This document shows positions 47,548 through 56,100 of a stretch of 64,000 bases of DNA, piece by piece. The position numbers and the translations under genes are program-made. A model generated the notes under the pieces. It worked only from the letters and a program-made list of their open reading frames with translations. It searched no databases and was not told the origin of the DNA. Source of the stretch: Candidatus Desulfovibrio trichonymphae (GTDB lineage Bacteria; Desulfobacterota; Desulfovibrionia; Desulfovibrionales; Desulfovibrionaceae); contig NZ_AP017368.1 of assembly GCF_002355955.1 (NCBI RefSeq), forward strand, positions 248,001-312,000, given 5' to 3'. The first letter of the stretch is position 1, and each line of letters opens with the position of its first letter.

Positions 47548-47964
47548 TCAGCTTCGTGCGGCCAGCGCGTATGTCGCAAGTGCCGTCACGGCTGCAGCCG
47601 TTGATCCGCCCAAAATGGCAGTGACAGGCGCCTTGCAGACAATCATGGCTGTATACAAAAGCGCCGCAAAGACAATCAGCCTGCCGCCCCAGCGCAACAG
47701 CACGGCGCACAAAAAAGCTGTGTTGTATTCGCCTGGACCCGTGCGCAAAAAAAAGCGCGCCAGGCTCAAAAATGTCAGGGTCATAAAGCCGCTGCCCACG
47801 CCAAACCAGAAAAACCAGGGCGCCACCGTATACACAGCACCGCCGCACAGCAGACAAAAAAACGTCAGCAGCAATTCGTTGCGCAAAAGCGGCCCTATCT
47901 CCGGGTGCCATATCTTGCGCCGCCAAAGCCATGCGTCAAGGCTGCGCGACATCGTTTTCAACAT
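47548..47964 (-). CDS. atpI: AtpI-like ATP synthase accessory membrane protein
   Basis: 138 residues with about four hydrophobic helices (LLLTFFCLLCGGAVYTV, FFWFGVGSGFMTLTFLSLARFF, LIVFAALLYTAMIVC, and the last near AAAVTALATYALA). Size, topology and position between AtpZ and subunit a match AtpI, a c-ring assembly and ion-supply helper. The start (ATG 47964, or 47952) overlaps the end of the upstream gene by up to 29 bases, so translation is coupled. Confidence 0.7.
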   Translation of the reverse strand: MLKTMSRSLDAWLWRRKIWHPEIGPLLRNELLLTFFCLLCGGAVYTVAPWFFWFGVGSGFMTLTFLSLARFFLRTGPGEYNTAFLCAVLLRWGGRLIVFAALLYTAMIVCKAPVTAILGGSTAAAVTALATYALAARS

Positions 47965-48238
47965 GGGTGTTCCGCAAAATTTTTGCAGTGTGTGCGTCTT
48001 GTGCAGCCATTTTTTTCAAAAGGCGCCGCGTGTCCCGATAAACATTCAAAAAACCGGCGACAATCCCGACCAGCAAAAAAAGCAGTTTGCACCAAGGGCC
48101 TGAACCAAACCAATAATCAAGGCCGTAACCCATGCAAACACCCACAAGCGGACCGCTCACCAGATGCAGACCGATAACACCCAGGCCGGCCATAGCTTCC
48201 ATGCCGTTCTTTTGCTGCTGCAGAAAATCTTTAAACAC
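47936..48238 (-). CDS. atpZ: AtpZ-like ATP synthase gene 1 protein
   Basis: About 100 residues with two membrane helices and the family pattern GVCMGYGLDYWFGSGPW...VGIVAGFLNVYRDTRRLL. AtpZ/AtpI complexes have been linked to Ca/Mg transport and ATP synthase assembly. The start is most likely GTG 48236-48238, with AGGAAAAG 8 bases upstream; the longer frame to 48325 is doubtful. First gene of the atpZ-atpI-atpB-atpE set. Confidence 0.7.
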   Translation of the reverse strand: MFKDFLQQQKNGMEAMAGLGVIGLHLVSGPLVGVCMGYGLDYWFGSGPWCKLLFLLVGIVAGFLNVYRDTRRLLKKMAAQDAHTAKILRNTHVENDVAQP

Positions 48239-48331
48239 AGCTCTTTTCCTGCCGTCAAGGTCCAATATCAACGCCGCATGTTTGTTCTTCTGTCCGCACG
48301 ACGCTGTAGAAGCATACATTAACAAAGACTA

Positions 48332-48490
48332 CTACAGATGCTCCGGCGCGTCAAGGACTCCCTGAACTGATCCGCCAGAGACAGGCCGGCAGCAAGGCTT
48401 TGGGATTATGGCGTCCGCACGTATCGAGCGTGACAACGCATTCTTCGCCGAAGGGCAATGTCCGGTCATAAAAATGATATCGCCGCCGGT
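48332..48490 (-). pseudogene. Possible relic of a response-regulator receiver domain
   Basis: One minus-strand frame reads DIIFMTGHCPSAKNAL... then a Lys-Pro pair exactly 20 residues after the His, then GVLDAPEHL and a stop. In response regulators FMTGH and the conserved KP are separated by the same distance. There is no start, and stops and shifts lie upstream. A 76-residue open frame in another frame (48351-48584) is unrelated. Low confidence. Confidence 0.3.
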
Positions 48491-48580
48491 TGCCGACGTC
48501 GTCCGGTTCAGATTCGGCCCTGCCGTCGTGTGCCGATGTTGTTACGGCAAGCGTACAAATTGGTTGCGGCACAAGCTGGT

Positions 48581-49147
48581 TCAAAAAGTTTTTGCTGCTG
48601 CCTCAACCGCGGTTTTTTTCTCCAGAGGGGGCAGCTCCACCACGGTACCGTCCGGCTCTATCATAAAGAGCGCCCGCGCCGGGCATGCTTCCATGCAGGC
48701 GGTGACTTTTTTGCCGTTCTGTTCACGCCAGACCTGGCACATATCGCAACGCACAGCCACTTCACGGCGGGAGCGTTGCGCCATGGTTTCCGAATCGTCA
48801 TCAACGTGGGGCATGCCGATGTTTTCCAGAGAAATAGCGCCGTAAGGACAGACGGCTAAACACATTTTGCAGGCCACACAAAACTGTACGCGTACGATAA
48901 TGCGGCCTTCTTCCTGTTGCAGCGCACCGGTGGGGCAGACATTGCAGCAGGGCGCGTTGTCGCATTGGTGACAGCGCACCGACGCTTTGAAATTATCGGT
49001 TTTAACCACATGCACACGAGAAACCAGCTCATCGCGATGTTTCATGGCTTCTTTGAAAGTCATGTTGTGGTGTGCGGCTATACAGGCCACTTCACAACGG
49101 CGGCAGGCGCGGCATTTGTCGGCTATGACCTGAATGTGTTCGTGCAT
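48581..49147 (-). CDS. cooF: CooF-type ferredoxin of the Coo hydrogenase
   Basis: 188 residues with four [4Fe-4S] cysteine groups: CRACRRCEVACI near residue 13, CHQCDNAPCCNVCPTGAL near 60, CVACKMCLAVCPYGAI near 90, and the split CDMC...ACMEACPARAL. This HycB/CooF architecture passes electrons between a catalytic partner (CO dehydrogenase CooS in CO oxidisers) and the membrane hydrogenase. Last gene of the operon, after hypA, as in D. vulgaris. No cooS, cooC or cooA lies in the window. ATG 49145-49147 chosen; an upstream frame runs into hypA. Confidence 0.85.
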   Translation of the reverse strand: MHEHIQVIADKCRACRRCEVACIAAHHNMTFKEAMKHRDELVSRVHVVKTDNFKASVRCHQCDNAPCCNVCPTGALQQEEGRIIVRVQFCVACKMCLAVCPYGAISLENIGMPHVDDDSETMAQRSRREVAVRCDMCQVWREQNGKKVTACMEACPARALFMIEPDGTVVELPPLEKKTAVEAAAKTF

Positions 49148-49151
49148 GGTC

Positions 49152-49523
49152 TTATTCCTCGGATTCAATGCGCAGAGACATGAGTGTAAGCCCATGTCCC
49201 CCGCTGAAGTGGATTTCATCACTCCCGCACTGCGGGCACACAAAATGCCGTTGCATCAGGCTGAAGGCGTTACCGCATATTCTGCAGCCGCAATCAAGCG
49301 GCGTCGTGCGGAGGGTAAGCGTCGCGCCTTCAGCCGGAGTTCCTTCCGCAAAAAGTTCAAAGCAACCTGTCATGGTCAGGGGCTCCACGCAGGAGAGCAG
49401 CCCCATTGCACATTCAATTTCCTGAATTCGCATCGCCTGATTTGCAGGGTTGGCCGTATTGTGAGTTTCCATTGCCGTCAGAGCCGTGGAAAGCAGACCC
49501 TGCACCAGACTCGCTTCGTGCAT
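49152..49523 (-). CDS. hypA: Hydrogenase nickel-insertion protein HypA
   Basis: About 123 residues starting MHEASLVQGLL; the His2 nickel ligand is present. The zinc-binding site appears as CGCRICG...CPQCG near residues 77-98. It delivers Ni to the large subunit precursor. Embedded between cooH and cooF, so presumably dedicated to this hydrogenase. ATG 49523 lies one base after the cooH stop. Confidence 0.92.
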   Translation of the reverse strand: MHEASLVQGLLSTALTAMETHNTANPANQAMRIQEIECAMGLLSCVEPLTMTGCFELFAEGTPAEGATLTLRTTPLDCGCRICGNAFSLMQRHFVCPQCGSDEIHFSGGHGLTLMSLRIESEE

Positions 49524-49524
49524 C

Positions 49525-50616
49525 TTACCTCTCCGTGCAGGAGACACACGGGTCAATACTGTTGGAAATCAGCGCTACATCCGCTACTTTACAGTCGCGC
49601 ATCATAACACCCAGCGCTTCCCAGTTCATATAGGAAGGAACCCTCCATTTGAGCCTTGCCGGGATGTCTGTGCCGTTGGTGCGAATATAGTAAAAAACTT
49701 CACCGCGCGGCGCCTCAGCGCGGGCGCAGGCTTCGGCGTCGCGTATCTGCCGCATGGAGGCGGTCGTCGGGCCGTCAGGCACGCGTTTACAGCACTGGCG
49801 TATCAGTTTGAACGATTCAAAAATTTCGTGCAGTCGAACCTTCGTCCTAGAGTGGATGCAGCAGCCGCTGTCGACTATTGTTTCAAATTCCAGTTCAGGG
49901 TAGGCCGCATAAGGCGAATCCTTGCGCACATCCATGCGCAGACCGGAGCCGCGAGCCACAGGACCAACAACCCCGAGACGCAGGGCATCTTCTTTGGGCA
50001 GAAGGCCAAGTCCTTTTGTGCGGGCGAGCACCATGCTGTTTGTGGAATAAAGTTCGCGTATCTCTTCCACTGCAGGTTCGATTTTGTCAATCATGGAAAG
50101 GATGTAGTCAAGAAGAGCACCCGGCACATCGCATTTTACCCCGCCGATGCAGTTTGAGGCCAGATTCATGCGGTTGCCGTATACGGTTTCCTTAATGTCC
50201 TGCATCATTTCACGCACTTCCATAGTGTGCATGAAAAGAGATTTAAAACCTATGATGTGCGCCTGAATGGCGGTGTTGAAGAGATGTGAGGCCACACGCT
50301 TGATTTCTTCTGCGAGCACGCGCAGATATCGCGCCCGTTCAGGAATGGTAACGCCCAGCACGTTTTCCACCGCCATACAGTAGGTGAACGAATGGCTGTT
50401 GGAACAGAGCGAGCAGACACGTTCTGTCAGCGTCGTGTTTTGAATCAGGTTGCGTTGTGCGGCCATGGCCTCCATGCCGCGGTGCACATGGCCCGAGGTC
50501 AGGTTGACGTGACGTATGATTTCGCCCTCCACCGTCAGGTGAAAATAAACCGGCTCCTCCAGCGCCACGTGCACTGGGCCGAGGGGCATGGTGAATGTGC
50601 TGCTTGCCGTGCTCAT
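49525..50616 (-). CDS. cooH: [NiFe] hydrogenase large subunit, Coo type
   Basis: Group 4 energy-converting hydrogenase catalytic subunit, about 363 residues. The N-terminal metal-binding motif is ERVCSLCSNSH near residue 64, and the C-terminal pair is DPCVSC near 356, so all four Ni/Fe Cys ligands are present. The protein ends four residues after the last Cys (TER*), so there is no cleaved C-terminal peptide of the HycE type. Other blocks: TSGHVHRGMEAMAAQR and MEVREMMQDIKE. Start ATG 50616 overlaps cooU by four bases. Confidence 0.9.
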   Translation of the reverse strand: MSTASSTFTMPLGPVHVALEEPVYFHLTVEGEIIRHVNLTSGHVHRGMEAMAAQRNLIQNTTLTERVCSLCSNSHSFTYCMAVENVLGVTIPERARYLRVLAEEIKRVASHLFNTAIQAHIIGFKSLFMHTMEVREMMQDIKETVYGNRMNLASNCIGGVKCDVPGALLDYILSMIDKIEPAVEEIRELYSTNSMVLARTKGLGLLPKEDALRLGVVGPVARGSGLRMDVRKDSPYAAYPELEFETIVDSGCCIHSRTKVRLHEIFESFKLIRQCCKRVPDGPTTASMRQIRDAEACARAEAPRGEVFYYIRTNGTDIPARLKWRVPSYMNWEALGVMMRDCKVADVALISNSIDPCVSCTER

Positions 50617-51146
50617 TCCGGCTTCTCCCTGTCTTTGAGGATGCGCTCCCAGAGGTCTGTCGTGCATGCGCTGTTCATCATGATGGAAAGCGGCACAGCC
50701 TGATTGAGTATGCCTGCGTCAAGCTTTTCATCAAGGAAAAGCCGTTGCGGGTTGGGGTGGTCTGCCACTTTGACGCCATAAAGTTCCATCATTTCACGTT
50801 CATGCCAGTCAGCGTTGGCGAAGAGCGGGGAAATGGACGGCACGGGGCATTCACCATTCAACGTCACTGTAAGATTATAAAGAATACCGCTGAGTTCAAA
50901 GTGATAGCAGACTTCCTGCATGGGCTCGTTCAAATGGCGGCGGTTATAGGCTGTGGCCATGCACAGGCGCGCTCCTGCGTCGTGCAGTACAGCTGTCGCC
51001 TGTGTCAGCATGCGCGGCGTGCCCAGTCTGAACCAGTGAAAAGCGTTGCTGAAGCTGTCCACACTGTGGCGCACAGCGCCGGTTTCGTCGCAGAGAGCCG
51101 TAATGCTCTGTATGATATGCACATCGCCGCGAATAGTCTCTTGCAT
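50613..51146 (-). CDS. cooU: Hydrogenase subunit related to complex I 30-kDa subunit (CooU)
   Basis: 177 residues, NuoC-like. The diagnostic block is PSISPLFANADWHEREMMELYGV near residue 105-130, followed by HPNPQRLFLDE. It docks next to the large subunit in group 4 hydrogenases. It sits between cooX and cooH, in the D. vulgaris and R. rubrum coo order. Confidence 0.85.
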   Translation of the reverse strand: MQETIRGDVHIIQSITALCDETGAVRHSVDSFSNAFHWFRLGTPRMLTQATAVLHDAGARLCMATAYNRRHLNEPMQEVCYHFELSGILYNLTVTLNGECPVPSISPLFANADWHEREMMELYGVKVADHPNPQRLFLDEKLDAGILNQAVPLSIMMNSACTTDLWERILKDREKPE

Positions 51147-51157
51147 GGGCTTACTCC

Positions 51158-51742
51158 CTATCTCGTATCTTGTGGGCGCGGTGAGGTTAATTCGGCTGCT
51201 TTCATCGGTTCGGGCGCCGGCGTGAGCAAGCGTCGGGCAGTGCGTTTTGCGTCTTCAATCCGGCGGCATTTGGGGCAGATGTGACGGATTTTTTCCGTGT
51301 CAATTTCTTTGTTCTCGGCGTAAAGGCGCTGCGCCAGATGTGCGGGGACTGGTCGCATAAGCGCGCCGCAGTCCGCGCAGGGCGTATATTTGATGGTCTG
51401 CTGTTCCAGCCGGTTGAATTTATCCTTTTCAGGATGTGCTGAATGCCAGTCATCTGTCACGCTCATGGCGCCGGTCGGGCAGTAATGACGGCAGGAGGCG
51501 CACCGGCAGCAGGAATTTTGCCAGATGGTTATGGTATAACCGCTGCCGTCGGGGAGATGTGCAATATTGATGGCTCCGGCAGTACAGGAATAGCGGCACA
51601 TGCCGCAACCCATGCACAGGTTGGGATCTACCTTGGCGCGACCGCGAATTCGCTGCGGGGAAAAAGTCGGCCCCATCGGATAAGGGTCTGTACTTGGACC
51701 ATTCAGCAGATTACGGAACAGAATTTTCAGAAAGCCCGCCAT
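51158..51742 (-). CDS. cooX: Polyferredoxin subunit of the Coo hydrogenase (CooX)
   Basis: 194 residues. Two [4Fe-4S] motifs, CMGCGMCRYSCTAGAI near residue 43 and CCRCASCRHYCPTGAM near 78, match the NuoI/EchF-like ferredoxin. Beyond them lies a further Cys-rich stretch (CADCGALM near 122 and CPKCRRIED near 158) that could bind another metal. Located one base before cooL's end on the minus strand. Confidence 0.85.
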   Translation of the reverse strand: MAGFLKILFRNLLNGPSTDPYPMGPTFSPQRIRGRAKVDPNLCMGCGMCRYSCTAGAINIAHLPDGSGYTITIWQNSCCRCASCRHYCPTGAMSVTDDWHSAHPEKDKFNRLEQQTIKYTPCADCGALMRPVPAHLAQRLYAENKEIDTEKIRHICPKCRRIEDAKRTARRLLTPAPEPMKAAELTSPRPQDTR

Positions 51743-51743
51743 A

Positions 51744-52193
51744 TTATTCCTCCAGACCCAGCTTTTTGAGCCAGATTGAACGCGCCAGCACTATGCCTTC
51801 CAGAATGGCCTGGGGGCGCGGCGGACACCCGGGGACATTGACGTCTACCGGGATGTAGCGGTCAATCGGCCCTTCAATGGAATAACTTCCGCGAAAGACG
51901 CCGCCGGAAATCGGACAGATGCCGACAGCGACTGTCACCTTGGGATTGGGAATTTCATGCCAGACTCTCAGCACGCTGTCGCGCATTTTGGTCGTCAACG
52001 GACCGGTGATCAGCACAACATCCGTATGCCTTGGGCTGCCGCAGTACTTGCAGCCGAAGCGTTCCACGTCGTAACGCGGAATACAGGCCGTGGTGGCGAG
52101 TTCCACGTCACAGCCATTGCAGGAGCCTGCATTGATCCGGAAGAGCCACGGTGAGCGAACGGAAAGTTTTTGAAGCATTTTGTCCAGCGACAC
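51744..52193 (-). CDS. cooL: [NiFe] hydrogenase small subunit, Coo type
   Basis: 149 residues, NuoB-like small subunit of group 4 hydrogenases. The proximal [4Fe-4S] ligands are GSCNGCDVE near residue 24, VGICPISGG near 92 and VPGCPPRP near 122. No signal peptide, so it is on the cytoplasmic face, as expected for this group. Confidence 0.9.
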   Translation of the reverse strand: MSLDKMLQKLSVRSPWLFRINAGSCNGCDVELATTACIPRYDVERFGCKYCGSPRHTDVVLITGPLTTKMRDSVLRVWHEIPNPKVTVAVGICPISGGVFRGSYSIEGPIDRYIPVDVNVPGCPPRPQAILEGIVLARSIWLKKLGLEE

Positions 52194-52203
52194 AGCGGCC
52201 TCC

Positions 52204-53175
52204 TTACATCACCCATACCAGTATCAAGCTGCACAGCGCGAGCGCCACAGGAATAGTCACATAGAAACGGAAGGCCTGATCAATGCGAAAACGTCCTGTC
52301 GCCGACTTGACCACGGTAATAGAAAGCAGCATCAGCACAAGACACTTAAGCAGGAACCAGATAAGGTTGACAGGCCACCATGCGCTGATGACGCCGGGAA
52401 AGAACAGGGCTACGCCAAGTCCCAGAAGGACAAAAGTCTTGAGGGCGGAGGTCATGTTAAAAAGCGCCAGCAGAGGGCCGCCGTATTCCAGAAGCGGACC
52501 TTCAATAATTTCCGTTTCCGCTTCGGGAATGTCAAAGGGCGTAACGCCCAGAGTGCCGGGCAAAAAGATAAGATAGGCGAGCAAAGCCGGGATCATGGCC
52601 GTGTTCAGCCCCAGAGAGCCGGTCTGCTGTTGCCAGGCCACTATTTTGAGCAGAGAGAACTCCGCGCCTGCTGCGCCGCCGGCAATGCTTTTGCCGGCGA
52701 TCATGGCCACCGCGAGAAGAATCATGAGCAACGGCGTTTCATAGGCGAGCATGAGCAGCATTTCGCGTGAAAAACCCAAAGCGCCGAACGGAGAACTTGA
52801 GGCTGAGCCGCCGATCATCAAGGCTATGGCAGGAATGGGCAGCAGGTAGAAGATGACAAGCAGGTCGCCCATGTTGTTTAGCCCGGAATACACGCCGGGA
52901 ATGGGAATAAAAGCCGCGCAGACGGCCATGCCTGTGAGGCCGAACACCGGCGCCAGCAGAAATGTCTGACGACAGGCTGTATTTGGAATCAGTGTTTCCT
53001 TGGTCAGCAGTTTTGCCGTGTCAAGCCAGGGCTGTTTCAACGGCGGACCAACCCGTCGCTGCAGTCGCGCTTCCACACGGCGATCCAGACCTTTGAAAAA
53101 GAAACCCACAGCCAGGGCGAAGATTCCGCCGGGAAAGATTATCATGTGCAGGATGGCAAGCAGCGTGTCGCTCAT
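52204..53175 (-). CDS. cooK: Membrane subunit NuoH-like, Coo hydrogenase (CooK)
   Basis: 323 residues, about eight membrane helices. Loop motifs shared with NuoH are present: RRVGPPLKQPWLDTAKLLTKE near residue 45, ALGFSREMLLMLAYETPLL near 130, and PFDIPEAETEIIEGPLLEYGGP near 215. It links the peripheral arm to the ion-pumping subunit. Its start overlaps the end of cooM by four bases (ATGA type). Confidence 0.9.
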   Translation of the reverse strand: MSDTLLAILHMIIFPGGIFALAVGFFFKGLDRRVEARLQRRVGPPLKQPWLDTAKLLTKETLIPNTACRQTFLLAPVFGLTGMAVCAAFIPIPGVYSGLNNMGDLLVIFYLLPIPAIALMIGGSASSSPFGALGFSREMLLMLAYETPLLMILLAVAMIAGKSIAGGAAGAEFSLLKIVAWQQQTGSLGLNTAMIPALLAYLIFLPGTLGVTPFDIPEAETEIIEGPLLEYGGPLLALFNMTSALKTFVLLGLGVALFFPGVISAWWPVNLIWFLLKCLVLMLLSITVVKSATGRFRIDQAFRFYVTIPVALALCSLILVWVM

Positions 53176-56100
53176 GACCTGTTCTCCTCGGCAGCGGGCT
53201 TCGCGTTTATATAGGGCGCCAGACCACCGTAGATGCTGGATGGGCCCATACGGCTGGCGGCGATTTTCGGCGGCAGACCGCAGGTGTGCACGTCAATTTC
53301 GCGCAACGTGGTAAAGCGTCGCACAAAGAACCAGCCAGCAAGAAAGGCCAGAAGCGCCATAATGAATATGGCTGTGGCGTTCCATGCGCCCGGTCCGGAA
53401 ACCACGCCGGCAAGGTTCACGTCGAGCGGGGTTGAACCGTATTCGCGCAGGATGTTGTTGATGGGCTTGAGCGCAAGCCCGGGGAAGACGCCGGTCAGCA
53501 CGCAGCCGAAAGCCAGAATGCCCATGGGAAGGCGCATGATGCGCGGCGCCTCCTTAATATTGTCAAGATCCGGCGCCGGCTGTCCCAAAAATGCCGAGTG
53601 CAGGAACTTAGCAACATAAGCGAGCGTTATCACGCTGCCGACAAGGGAGAGCAGCGCCAGAAGGGGCTGGCCCGCCTGCATCAGCGCGTGGTAGATGAGC
53701 CATTTGGAAGAAAAGCCGCTTGTCGGCGGCACGCCCACAAGCGAGAGGCCGCCAATGGCGAAGACAAGCAGAGTAAAAGGCATTTTTCGTCCTATGCCGC
53801 CGAGATCCTCAAGGCTTTCCCTGTGTGTGGCAAACATGACGGCGCCGCAGACAAGGAAGAGCAAATCCTTGAAGAAAACGTGGTTGATGAGGTGAAGCAT
53901 GCCGCCCGCATACCCCAATGCGCCGCCTGTGCCCACAGCCAGAACCATATAACCGAGCTGGCTCACTGTTGAGTAGATGAAGACGAGCTTGAGTCCGTTC
54001 ACCTGCAGAGCGCGTATGGCGGAGTATATAATGGTGATCGCGCCTATCCACATAACGGCGAGGTTGATCAGGTTTATTTTTTCGTAGCCGGGGAATACGC
54101 CGGCCAGCACAAAAGATCCGCCGAGCAGGGCAAAGAGTTTGATAAGACCGATAATGGCGCTTTTCAGCAGCACTGAAGATATATAGCCGGAAACGGGCGT
54201 GGGCGCGAGCGCCGGGTGCATCTGCCAGTCAATGCGTATGGGCAGTTGCGCGGCCTTGAGCACAAAACCCGTAGCCAACAGCGCTGTGCCGAGCCATGCC
54301 GCGTGCTGCGGCAATGCGGGAGCAAAGCCAGTCAGCAGCTCTGCCGTGAATGGCGTGAGCGGGCCGACAACGCAGATGCCGACAAACAAAAAGCCCGCGC
54401 CGGCCAGATTGAAGATAAAGTACTTGCAAGCTTCACGCAGGGATGGCCGTGTCCCCTCATGCGCTATAGCCATATAGAGCGTCCATGAACTCATGATTTC
54501 CCAGAAGAGGAAAAAGCTCAGCATATAACGGCTGGCAGCCATGCCCACCAGCGCGCCGCACATACAGGTAAATGCCCCGTAAAAGCGCCACTGGGTGTGG
54601 CTGTGATCCATATAGCCCACTGCGTAAGCCATGTTCAGCGCGCCGATGATCGGCACTATCATGGCAAAGCAGAATGAGAGTGTATCCATGCCGCGGCCGA
54701 AGGCCATTACCAGCAGAGCGGTTGCGAGCAGCACCGCTACGGACGACCAGCCCGCTTTTCTGCGGTTGTCGGAAAAAAAGGCCGGTATGAGCGCGCCGAA
54801 TATCGGCGTTGTCACATAGATGGGCCAGGGCACGGCAAGCGCGTCCAGGACGCGGATGTCGGTCAGCGTTGGTTCAGAGCAGAAGGAAGCGGCGCCGGCA
54901 ACGAGGTGCATCGGCAGTTGCGGCACAAGGCAAAGCGCCAGACTGAGCGCGGCCAGAACCGCCAAGGGGAGGCGCATGTAGAGGGGCGCTTCCGCGACGT
55001 TCGGCAAATGTGCTGGCCGTTCGTCAAAAATTAGGGTTTTGAGAATGCGCATATAGTAAATGGCGCCGACGAGCGAACCGGCCAGAATAAGAGCCGCCAT
55101 CCATATGTAGCCGGCGTTCACAGAAGCCTGTATCATCAGAAATTTGCTGTAAAAAGCCCCAAAAGGCGGCAGTCCCATGATGCTGACAAGGCCCGCGGCC
55201 ATACAGGCCGTTGTCCACGGCATCTGGCGTCCCATGCCGCGCATGTCGGCCAGATTGCGGGAGCCTGCGCGCATAATGAGCGCGCCCGCGCCGAGAAAGA
55301 GCAAATCTTTCATAACGGCGTGGTTGACGACATGCCAGAGCGCGCCTGTTGTGGCAAGCCACGTGTCCATACCCAGAACAAGCGTGATTTCGCCAAGCTG
55401 GCCCAGTGTGGAGTAGGCCAGCATGCGTTTTATGTCGTCCTGGAGTAATGCCATGATTTCGCCGTAGATAAGGGTGGCCGCGCCCATGAAAACCAGAGTG
55501 GTGCCGAACCAGCTCAAATCAAACAGGCCGCGCATGTCGCCGACAGTCTGATCTGCTCCTGCCAGGATGACGCTGACGATGCCGAAAATACCCATCTTGG
55601 TGATAATGCCGGAGAGCGGCGCGGACACGGGAGAAGGCGCTGCCGGGTGGGCGTCGGGCAGCCACGAGTGCAACGGAACAAGACCGGCCTTGACGGCGAA
55701 GCCGGCAAGGCAGAGCATAAGCGCTCCCTGAATCCAAACCGGATTTACGGCGGCAAGATTTACGGCATTTCCGGAAAGACCTTCCAGCAGGAAGAGCCCG
55801 GGCAGCATAAACAGCGCGCCCCCGGCGCACATGACGTAATATTTGAGGCCGGCGTCAAAGGCGGTGCGCTTGCCTTCATACACTACAAGAAAATAGGAGG
55901 CAAAGGTCATCATCTCCCAGTAGCCGTAGAACGCGTCCTTGCTGTGCGCGGACACAATGCCTGCAAGGGAGGCGAAGGTCAGCGGAAGGAAAAACCAGTA
56001 CCATCCTTCGCGTTCGTCATGGATATAGTCTTTGGAATAGACGCTGACGACAAATCCTATAAACGTGATCAACAAGAGAAAAAGGCGCGGTATGGGGGGG

